Assembly (NCBI GenBank): GCA_050184295.1
Contig: JBFXAM010000002.1
Location: forward strand, 57,931 to 121,930
Direction: 5' to 3'
From: JBFXAM01 sp050184295
Lineage (GTDB): Bacteria; Planctomycetota; Phycisphaerae; UBA1845; Fen-1342
Length of the DNA stretch: 64,000 bases
Shown here: positions 17,030-24,236 of the stretch, in pieces
Position numbering within the stretch: position 1 is the stretch's first letter
Layout of the letters: each line of letters starts with the position of its first letter
The notes under the pieces: generated by a model
Seen by the model: only the letters and a program-made list of their open reading frames with translations
Database searches by the model: none
What the model was told of the DNA's origin: nothing
Program-made: the position numbers and the translations under genes

Positions 17030-18039
17030 TCCGACTCGCCTACCCGCTCGCACTGCTCGCGCTGCTCGCGCTGCCGGCGCTGTGGTGGCTCTGGTCGCGC
17101 CCCCATCGCCGCACCGCGTTGCGATTCTCCAGTCTGGACGCGCTGCGGGCGGCGGGCGCGTCTTCGCGCTCGCGGCTGCGCCTGGCGCTGCCGATCCTCC
17201 GGTCCGTCGCGCTCGCATGCCTGGTGGTCGCGGTCGCGCGCCCGCAGATCGCCGACCAGACCAGCCAGGTCTACGCCGAGGGCATCGCGATCCAGATGGT
17301 CGTCGACACGTCGAGCAGCATGACCGACACCGACCTTTCCCCGCCGCGCCAACGCCTCACGCGCCTCGACGTGGTCAAGGACGTGTTTCGCCGCTTCATC
17401 ACCGGCGACGAGCAGTTGCCGCCGCGGCGCAGCGACCTCGTCGGCATGATCCGCTTCGCGCGCTACGCCGACAGCGTCTGCCCACTGACGCTCGATTACC
17501 CCGCGCTGCTCACGGCGCTCGAGTCCGTCGCGTTCGTCCAAACGCGCGAAGAGGACGGCACCGCGATCGGCGACGGCCTCGCGCTCGCCGTCGAACGCCT
17601 GAAAGATCTGAAGCGCACCACCGGAACCGGCGAGCAACTGACGATCACCAGCCGCGCCGTCATCCTGCTGACCGACGGCGAGAACAACGCCGGAATGCTC
17701 TCGCCCGTTCAGGCCGGCGAGCTGGCGGCGACGTTCGGCATCAAGGTCTACGCGATCCTCGCGGGCACCGGGCAGCGCTCGGGCTTCACTCGCTTGCCCA
17801 TCGATCCAACCGATCTGCGCCAGATCGCCGAGCTGACCGGCGGCCGCTTCTTCGAAGCCCGCGACGCCAACGCGCTCTCGCAGGTCGTGCAGGAGATCGC
17901 GGCACTCGAACGCACGCGCGTCGAGGAGCGGCGCTTCGTCCGCTGGGGCGAGCTCGCGACGCCGTGGCTCCTCGCCGCCTTCGCGGCGCTCGCGCTCCAG
18001 ACGCTGCTCGACGCGACGCGGCTTCGCAAGATTCCCTGA
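17026..18039 (+). CDS. BatA-like von Willebrand factor A domain membrane protein
   Basis: 337 residues. N-terminal helix (PLALLALLALPALWWLW), a second helix near residue 60, a VWA domain and a C-terminal helix. The MIDAS motif DxSxS is intact as VVDTSSSMTDTD, with the later LTDGENNAG Asp also present. BatA proteins ('Bacteroides aerotolerance') act with DUF58, BatD and MoxR proteins. The start overlaps the preceding stop (ATGA). It is the last gene of the operon; a repeat-bearing spacer and convergent murA follow. Confidence 0.88.
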   Translation: MIRLAYPLALLALLALPALWWLWSRPHRRTALRFSSLDALRAAGASSRSRLRLALPILRSVALACLVVAVARPQIADQTSQVYAEGIAIQMVVDTSSSMTDTDLSPPRQRLTRLDVVKDVFRRFITGDEQLPPRRSDLVGMIRFARYADSVCPLTLDYPALLTALESVAFVQTREEDGTAIGDGLALAVERLKDLKRTTGTGEQLTITSRAVILLTDGENNAGMLSPVQAGELAATFGIKVYAILAGTGQRSGFTRLPIDPTDLRQIAELTGGRFFEARDANALSQVVQEIAALERTRVEERRFVRWGELATPWLLAAFAALALQTLLDATRLRKIP

Positions 18040-18085
18040 TGAAGCGCCTCGAAAGTACGTCACCGTCCGGATGCGGGGCGCACGG

Positions 18086-18142
18086 GCGTCCCGCGCCGGC
18101 GAAACGGGGCCGGACCGGCGGGACGCCAATGCTCCCCGACCC
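18086..18142. repeat. Dispersed inverted repeat, family A (degenerate copy)
   Basis: In the 229-base spacer between the convergent BatA-like gene and murA, GGCGTCCCGC near 18086 is mirrored by GCGGGACGCC near 18118. The block resembles the copies at 32601 and 42076 (core ACGGGCG[A/G]GACGCCCGT) but is diverged. It may serve as a terminator or REP-like element. Confidence 0.4.
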
Positions 18143-18268
18143 GCAGACCGGCGTCTGTCGCTGAATCACGACACGCGCGGTTCGGTTCTGGAATCGGCGT
18201 CTGGTTGCCGGACGGGTGTCGCGTCGCATCGCGCGCAAAGGTGGGAATTCGAGCCTCCGCGTGAACCG

Positions 18269-19558
18269 TCACGGCTTCTCCGCCTCGCCGTCGTCCCGCC
18301 GCTCGATGTCCGCGCCGACTTTGCGGAGTTTCTCATCGAGCGCTTCGTAGCCGCGCTCCAGGTGATAGATGCGGTTGACGATCGTGTGCCCGCGGGCGGC
18401 GAGCCCCGCGACGACGAGCGCCGCCGACGCGCGCAGGTCTGACGCCATCACCGGCGCGCCGACAAGTCGCTTTACGCCTTGGACCATGACGGTCGGGCCC
18501 TCCTTGCGGATGCGCGCCCCCATTCGATTCAGCTCGCCGACGTGCAGAAACCGGTCGGGAAAGATCTTCTCGGTCAGAATGCTGTTACCGTCCGCCAGGC
18601 ACAGCAGCGCGGTCGTCTGCGCCTGAAGATCGGTCGGGAATCCCGGGAAGGGCTGCGTCGTGACATCCGTCGGCTCCAGCCGCCGCGACGACGACACCAC
18701 GACGCCTTTGTCGGTCTTCTCGACCTGCACGCCAACGGCCGCCAGCCGATCGATGAACGCCATCAGGTGATCGAGCCGGCAGTTGTCAAGGAGCAGCTCG
18801 CCGTTCGTGATGGCCGCCGCCACCATCAGCGTGCCCGCTTCGATGCGGTCGGGGATGATGCGGTACTCGCAGCCTTTCAGCTCCTTCACGCCCTCGATGA
18901 CGATCCGCGGCGTGCCCTGTCCGCTGATCGACGCCCCGCACTGGTTCAGAAAATTGGCCAGGTCGACGACTTCGGGCTCGCACGCCGCCATCTCGATCAC
19001 GGTGACGCCCTCGGCGAGCGTCGCCGCCATCATGGCGTTCCCGGTGCCAAGCACGGTCGAGCCGAACGGCCCGCCCAGGAACAGCTCGCCGCCGCGCAGC
19101 CGCTTGGCCTTCGCGGTGATGTCGCCGCTGACGAGCTCGACGTCCGCACCGAGCTTCTGCATGGCGCGGATGTGCAGATCGACCGGGCGGTCGCCGATCG
19201 CGCAGCCGCCGGGCAGCGACACCTGCGCGCGCTGGCGCCGCGCGAGCAGCGGCCCGAGCACGCAGATGCTGGCGCGCATCTTGCGGACGATGTCGTATTC
19301 CGCCTTGCAGTTCATCTCGTCGCGCACGATGAGCCGCAGCGCCCGGTCGGGCCGTTGCTCGACCTCGACGCCCAGCCGTCGCAGCAGCTCGCACAGCAGC
19401 ACGACGTCGGCCACGTTGGGCACGTCGTGGAGAACGACCTCGCCTTCGCACAGCAGCGCCGCCGCCATGATCGGCAGCGCCGAGTTCTTGGCGCCGCCGA
19501 CGCGCACGCTGCCGCGCAGCCGATTTCCGCCGTTGATGTGAAACGTCGCCAGCCCCAT
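18269..19558 (-). CDS. murA: UDP-N-acetylglucosamine 1-carboxyvinyltransferase
   Basis: 429 residues; ATG follows AGGAGG. First committed step of peptidoglycan synthesis: transfers enolpyruvate from PEP to UDP-GlcNAc in the cytoplasm. The KN pair is at GGAKNSALPIM and the catalytic, fosfomycin-reactive Cys is C119 in PGGCAIGDRPVD. DRIEAGTLM and FPTDLQAQ are also present, and the length matches the family. The Cys suggests fosfomycin sensitivity at this enzyme (inference). It lies 98 bases after prmC on the same strand. The presence of murA shows that this planctomycete keeps a peptidoglycan pathway step. Confidence 0.97.
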   Translation of the reverse strand: MGLATFHINGGNRLRGSVRVGGAKNSALPIMAAALLCEGEVVLHDVPNVADVVLLCELLRRLGVEVEQRPDRALRLIVRDEMNCKAEYDIVRKMRASICVLGPLLARRQRAQVSLPGGCAIGDRPVDLHIRAMQKLGADVELVSGDITAKAKRLRGGELFLGGPFGSTVLGTGNAMMAATLAEGVTVIEMAACEPEVVDLANFLNQCGASISGQGTPRIVIEGVKELKGCEYRIIPDRIEAGTLMVAAAITNGELLLDNCRLDHLMAFIDRLAAVGVQVEKTDKGVVVSSSRRLEPTDVTTQPFPGFPTDLQAQTTALLCLADGNSILTEKIFPDRFLHVGELNRMGARIRKEGPTVMVQGVKRLVGAPVMASDLRASAALVVAGLAARGHTIVNRIYHLERGYEALDEKLRKVGADIERRDDGEAEKP

Positions 19559-19656
19559 GACCGCCTCCTGTCTGCGCGCGTGTCCACGCCGACATCCGTG
19601 CCGGCGCCGCCGCGCCGTGGATCGCGCGCCTCACGCGCGCGAGTGATCGCGCTGTC

Positions 19657-20547
19657 TCACCGCGCTGCGCCGCACCGCGCCTGCGCGACGCGCTCGTGCC
19701 CGCCGCCGTCGCGATGAAGAACCACTTCCGCCCAGCTCGGCGCCGCCAGCAATGCCCGCAGCGCCGCCGCCTGATCGTATGCGATCTCCAGCAGCAGCCA
19801 GCCGCCGGCGTTCAAGCGCTGCGGTGCATCCGCCACAATCCGCCGGATGACCGCCAGCCCGTCTTCGCCCGCGAACAGCGCCCCGGTCGGCTCGTAATCA
19901 CGGACGTGGCGCGGCAACGAGCCCGCCGCCGTCGTCGCGACGTACGGCGGATTGCTCACAATCACATCAAATCGCTGTTCATCCCAGGCCGCGAACAGGT
20001 CGCCCGCGCGAAACTCGATCCGATCAGCAAGCTGGTGCCGCTCCGCATTCCGTTTGGCCACGGCCAGCGCCGCCGCCGAAACATCGCTCGCGCACACCGC
20101 GACGCCGGGCAGGTGCCGCGCGAGCGCGATCGCGATACAGCCGCTGCCCGTCCCCAGGTCGAGCACGCGCTGCAATCCGGCGTCCGGCCGGCGCGCCAAG
20201 TGAATCACACGCTCCACCAGAATCTCGGTCTCCGGCCGAGGAATGAGTACGTCCGGCGTCACTTCGAACGTCAGCGAGAAGAACTCCTTCGCACCCGTGA
20301 GATACGCGATCGGCGCGCCGTCGGCGGCGCGCTTCACCAGCTCGCGAAAGCGATCCACGGCCCCCGATTCGGGCGTCGTGTCCCAGCGCGCGTGAAGCTG
20401 GATTCGCTCACAACCCATGGCGTGCGCGAGCAGAATCTCGGCACACAGGCGCGGCGACTCGAGCCGGCGACGTTCGAGGAAATCGCGCGTCCACCCCAGC
20501 AGCCGGGCGACTGTCCACGGACCCGCCTGCGTTCCCGATGCCTCCAT
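19657..20547 (-). CDS. prmC: Peptide chain release factor N5-glutamine methyltransferase
   Basis: 296 residues from the ATG at 20547. Methylates the GGQ glutamine of release factors 1 and 2 with SAM. The N-terminal helical domain (LLAHAMGCERIQLHA) is followed by IPRPETEILVE, the SAM-binding LDLGTGSGCIAIALA, and the catalytic SNPPYVA. An open frame further upstream is Arg/Cys-rich and rejected. It is followed by murA on the same strand, possibly one transcript. Confidence 0.95.
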   Translation of the reverse strand: MEASGTQAGPWTVARLLGWTRDFLERRRLESPRLCAEILLAHAMGCERIQLHARWDTTPESGAVDRFRELVKRAADGAPIAYLTGAKEFFSLTFEVTPDVLIPRPETEILVERVIHLARRPDAGLQRVLDLGTGSGCIAIALARHLPGVAVCASDVSAAALAVAKRNAERHQLADRIEFRAGDLFAAWDEQRFDVIVSNPPYVATTAAGSLPRHVRDYEPTGALFAGEDGLAVIRRIVADAPQRLNAGGWLLLEIAYDQAAALRALLAAPSWAEVVLHRDGGGHERVAQARCGAAR

Positions 20548-20869
20548 GCGCCGCAATATACCGGTCGATTCCAGACGTGACGAGCGAGACCCCGTCGTCG
20601 GTCCGGTGCATTCCGCACGCGGGTGCGCATCCGAACCCCCCGGGCCACGCACCGGGGCGGGCGCGCCGCTGGGCACGGCGGGTTCCGACGTGTACCGATG
20701 CAGCGCCATGCGACACGCGCAACTGTCGGCCCGCGCGCGGGGTACGAAGCGCCTACCCGTAGAGCGATCCCGCGGCGCACGAATCCCCGGCGCGTGGAAA
20801 CACCGCGGGCCGCCACCCGGACGGCAGCGGCCCGCGGCCTCTCCACGAGTCCTCGTACAATCGCGCGTG
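20548..20869. other. Intergenic gap upstream of prmC
   Basis: 322 bases between two minus-strand genes. It should hold the prmC promoter and the end of the LTXXQ-like transcript. TACAAT near 20863 points the wrong way for prmC. I see no clear hairpin, repeat or gene here. Confidence 0.4.
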
Positions 20870-22048
20870 CTACGGCTTGTCGGCCGGCGCCGGCGTGCCC
20901 GGCTGCCCGTCGCGGTCGCGGCGACGCTCGCCGTCACGCATGCGGTCTCGATCGCCGCCGCGCGCCCGGGACAGCGCGCGTTCGAAGTCCTCGCGCTGCG
21001 CCGGCGTGAGCAGCGTCGTAATCTGCTGCTTCAGCTTCGCGCCCAGCTCGGCGGCCGCTTCGCGGTCGCGACGAACCTCGCGCATCTGGCTCTGCGCCTC
21101 GCGCGTCAGCTCTTCGATCTGCTCCTTCTGCTCGTAGCTCAGCCCGTCGATGCCGCGGGCCGCGCGCAGGATCGAGCGCGGATCGGTGGTCGTCTGCGGC
21201 GGGCCGCCCGGACCGCCGATGCCGGCGCGGCGCTCGGCCATTTCGGCCCGGAAATCAGCCAGTGCGGCCTTCTGCTCGGGCCGAAGCGTCTTTTCGAGCT
21301 CGGTCAGCACCTGTTCGAAGGCCGCGGCGCGTGCCTCGCCGTCGGCGCGCATCTGCTGGCGCAACTCGTTGACGCGATCCTCGTCGCCCGCCTCGCGCGC
21401 CTCTCGCATCTGCCGCCAGAGCGCGCCGGGGCCGTCGGCGCCCGGACCGCCGGCGCGATTCCGCGCCGCCGCCACCAGCTCATCCAAGTGTGCCGCTTGG
21501 GCGTCGTCGAGATTGAGCTGCTCCTTGGCGCGCTCAATGAACATCTGCGGGCCGCCGCGCATCCCGCCGCCGAAGCCGCCCGGCCCGCCGCGGAAGTCCT
21601 GCTGCATGCGCTCGCGAACCTCGGACAGCTTGGCAACCTGATCCTCGCGGAGGATCGTTTCAAGCTGATCCATGAACTGCTCGCGGTGCTGCGCCCCCGC
21701 CGCCCGCAGCGCCTGCATCTGCTGGATCAGCTCCTGCGCCCGCGCGTCGTCACCCGCCTCGCGCGCCTCGCGAATCTGTCCGCCGAGCTCGCGCATCTGC
21801 GCCATCGGCGCCTGCTCCGCCCAGCTCGCCATCATCTGCGACAGCTGCGCCTGCTGTTGCTCATCGAGCGACAGCTCCGTCGTCAGCCGGCGTGCCATCC
21901 CACCCATCCAGTCGCGCCCGCCGCGCGCGCCGTCCCGCTGCCGATCGCGGACCTGCGGCGGCTGGTCGGTCGGCGCCGGCGTGCGGTTCTGCGCAACCGA
22001 TGGAAGAACCAACATGCTCAGCAACGCGAAACACAAGAAGCGTGTCAT
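20870..22048 (-). CDS. Secreted LTXXQ/Spy-like helical protein with internal duplication
   Basis: 392 residues; ATG preceded by AGGAG. Signal peptide ending PSVAQ. The body is helical and rich in Gln, Arg, Glu and Met. Degenerate LTxxQ-type motifs recur: LSLDEQQQAQL, LREDQ, LNLDDAQ, LRPEQKAAL, LSYEQKEQI, LTPAQREDF. A unit of about 90 residues is duplicated: QIREAREAGDDARAQEL near residue 90 matches QMREAREAGDEDRVNEL near 210, each followed by a similar tail. Gly-rich linkers separate the halves. Spy/CpxP-like periplasmic chaperones share such motifs, so an envelope chaperone or stress-sensor role is possible but not shown. Confidence 0.8.
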   Translation of the reverse strand: MTRFLCFALLSMLVLPSVAQNRTPAPTDQPPQVRDRQRDGARGGRDWMGGMARRLTTELSLDEQQQAQLSQMMASWAEQAPMAQMRELGGQIREAREAGDDARAQELIQQMQALRAAGAQHREQFMDQLETILREDQVAKLSEVRERMQQDFRGGPGGFGGGMRGGPQMFIERAKEQLNLDDAQAAHLDELVAAARNRAGGPGADGPGALWRQMREAREAGDEDRVNELRQQMRADGEARAAAFEQVLTELEKTLRPEQKAALADFRAEMAERRAGIGGPGGPPQTTTDPRSILRAARGIDGLSYEQKEQIEELTREAQSQMREVRRDREAAAELGAKLKQQITTLLTPAQREDFERALSRARGGDRDRMRDGERRRDRDGQPGTPAPADKP

Positions 22049-22524
22049 GAACTCTCTCCTGATCGATCAAAAGTCGAACCGCCCACGTGCGCCGGTCGGC
22101 CGCGGCGGAATCCGACGGATTTGCGCGTCTGAAGACGGCCCGCCGTCGCGATCGCGCGCCGCGGTGGATCTATCGACGCCGCGCAATGGACAACGCGTCC
22201 AGGTCGCGCTCCTTCCAAAAAATCGCCTCGCCGCACCGCGAGTCTGCCGCCGCCCAACCGCCGCCGCAAGTCCGAGTTCCGGCGTCCGCTTCCGGTCTGG
22301 CCGCCATCTGCGCGCGCACTCGAACCGACCGGACGGGCTTCGAAACGGACGGTTTTTTGACACCTTGCGACCCGCTCCTTACAATATCGCCGCACGCGGG
22401 CGCGGCGCGGCAGCCGGCCAGGCGCACCTATCGCCCCTTCGGACCGCGCGGATCATCGGGTCGCTCGAACGAGGTCGGGCGGACCGCGGCGAGCCGGGCG
22501 GATTCTTCTCCGGATCACGCGTTA
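22049..22524. other. Divergent intergenic region upstream of lpxD
   Basis: 476 bases between divergent genes. It holds the strong lpxD promoter at 22357-22385 and, on the other strand, the leader of the LTXXQ-like gene. A possible ATG-initiated extension of lpxD back through this region is rejected, because its sequence is Arg/Pro-rich and lies partly upstream of the promoter. Confidence 0.5.
22357..22385 (+). promoter_or_regulatory. lpxD promoter (near-consensus sigma-70 type)
   Basis: TTGACA (22357-22362, perfect -35), a 17-base spacer, TACAAT (22380-22385, 5 of 6 for -10). Predicted start of transcription is near 22392, leaving a leader of about 133 bases. This is the best promoter in the window. 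Confidence 0.6.
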
Positions 22525-23682
22525 ATGCCAACGCTGACAGAGCTTTGTGAGATTCTACAGCAACGCGGAATGCGGCCCGCGCCGAAGGGTGATCCCCAGC
22601 GCGCCGTGCGCGGTATCGCCACGCTCGAAGACGCGCTGGACGGCGACCTTTCCTTCGTTGCCAACCCCAAGTATGAACGCCACCTCGCCACCACCCGCGC
22701 ATCCGTCGTCGTCCTGAAACCCGGCGTCAAGGCCCCGGACCACCTCGATCTCATCCAGTGCGACGACCCCTACGCCGCGACGACCGCGCTCATCGTCGCG
22801 CTGTACGGCTATCGCAAGCATCGCCCCCCCACCCCCGGTTCCCTGGGGTTGATCGCCCCGACGGCGACCATCGGCGAAAACGCAGCGATCTACCCCGGCG
22901 TCACCGTCGACGAGCACGCCGTCGTCGGCCGCAACGCCGTCCTGTACCCCGGTGTTTACGTCGGTCCGCGCTGCCGCATCGGCGACGATGTGGTGCTCTA
23001 CCCGAACGTGGTCGTGTACGACGACTGCATACTCGGCAATCGCGTCGCGATTCACGCCGGAACGGTCGTCGGCAACGACGGGCTGGGCTACGCCCCGGTG
23101 AACGGCGAGTGGGTGAAAATCCCGCAGATCGGCATCGTCGAGATCGAGGACGACGTCGAAATCGGATCCAACTGCTCGATCGATCGCGCCACGCTCGGCC
23201 GAACCGTCATCGGCCGCGGCAGCAAGCTGAGCAACCTGATTGCCATCGGGCACGGGACGCGCATCGGCGCCCATTGCATGCTCGTCGCGCAGGTCGGGCT
23301 CGCGGGCTCCGTGGTGGTCGGTGAACACGTGACCATGGCGGGCCAGGTCGGCGTCGTCGGACACATCCGCGTCGGCGACCACGCCCGCATCGGCGCCAAG
23401 GCCGGCGTCACCAACGATGTGCCGGGAGGCGAAACCTATCTCGGACAGCCCGCGATCCCCATCGGCGAGATGCGCCGCCAGGTTGCGTACGTCCGCCGCC
23501 TGCCGGACATGAACGACACGCTTCGCAAACTCGAAAAACGCCTCGCGGAGCTCGAGTCGCAACTCGCCGCAACGCGCGCCGATTCGATCACCCCAGCGCA
23601 CCCGGACGCGCGCCCCGAACGAGACGCCGAACGGCGCCCGGACCAGCACAGCGCACCCCGGCCCGAACCCGCGCATCATTAG
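22525..23682 (+). CDS. lpxD: UDP-3-O-acylglucosamine N-acyltransferase
   Basis: 385 residues from the ATG at 22525. Third enzyme of lipid A synthesis; adds the N-linked hydroxyacyl chain. An N-terminal uridine-binding domain (DGDLSFVANPKY) is followed by a left-handed beta-helix of hexapeptide repeats from about residue 110 to 320 (IGENAAIYPGVTVDEHAVVG and similar). The usual catalytic His is in the IAIGHGTRIG region. The C-terminus ends in a short coiled-coil-like stretch and a charged tail of about 35 residues. Its presence points to an LPS-type outer membrane. The 3' end overlaps a convergent gene by 4 bases. Confidence 0.95.
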   Translation: MPTLTELCEILQQRGMRPAPKGDPQRAVRGIATLEDALDGDLSFVANPKYERHLATTRASVVVLKPGVKAPDHLDLIQCDDPYAATTALIVALYGYRKHRPPTPGSLGLIAPTATIGENAAIYPGVTVDEHAVVGRNAVLYPGVYVGPRCRIGDDVVLYPNVVVYDDCILGNRVAIHAGTVVGNDGLGYAPVNGEWVKIPQIGIVEIEDDVEIGSNCSIDRATLGRTVIGRGSKLSNLIAIGHGTRIGAHCMLVAQVGLAGSVVVGEHVTMAGQVGVVGHIRVGDHARIGAKAGVTNDVPGGETYLGQPAIPIGEMRRQVAYVRRLPDMNDTLRKLEKRLAELESQLAATRADSITPAHPDARPERDAERRPDQHSAPRPEPAHH

Positions 23683-23999
23683 TCGGCCGGCGCCGGCGCG
23701 CCGCCCGCCGATTCGCCTCCCTCCCCAACGCCCGCTGTCGCGCGGTAAAGCAGCAGCACGCGCCCACGGCGTTCGACAACCTCGCAAGGCACGTGTTCCA
23801 CGAGCCACGCGCCGACCGCGTCGGTCGTGGCATGATCGTGGGCATTCACGCGCACCTTCAGCGCGTCGCGACCGCCGAACGCCTGTCGCACGTGTGCCGC
23901 GACTTCGTCCGTGAGCTTGTCGGCCGCAAGCGCAACCGCAGCGCGGCTCTGTCGGTGCTGGGCCGCGAGCGCTCGGCGCTCTGCCGGCGGCAGGGGCAT
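23679..23999 (-). CDS. YhbY/CRM-like RNA-binding protein, atypical
   Basis: About 106 residues from the ATG at 23999; an upstream start at 24047 would add 16 basic residues. The order of elements matches the YhbY/CRM fold: LPPAERRALAAQHRQSR, LTDEVAAHVRQAF, the strand ALKVRVN, and the C-terminal strand VVERRGRVLLLYR. YhbY proteins associate with the large ribosomal subunit. The normal GKxG loop between the first helix and LT is replaced by ALAADK, so RNA binding may differ. The tail is Gly/Ala/Pro-rich. Confidence 0.65.
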   Translation of the reverse strand: MPLPPAERRALAAQHRQSRAAVALAADKLTDEVAAHVRQAFGGRDALKVRVNAHDHATTDAVGAWLVEHVPCEVVERRGRVLLLYRATAGVGEGGESAGGAPAPAD

Positions 24000-24236
24000 C
24001 TGCGTTCTCCATGCGCGGCTTCGCCGGCTGCGATACACGACGGACACGCGCGGGCCGCGACGCCGCGCGGCGTGTTGATCCGCGACCGGCGGGTGTCGCG
24101 GCGCGCGTGGTTTCGCATCCGCGGGTCACTGTACACGCGGCGCGCCGCCGCTACCATTGAACCCGGGAAGCACACGGACTCGCCTGTGGGAAAGAAGCGC
24201 GCTGCGCGCCGCAAGACACCAGACCGGGAGCCACGG

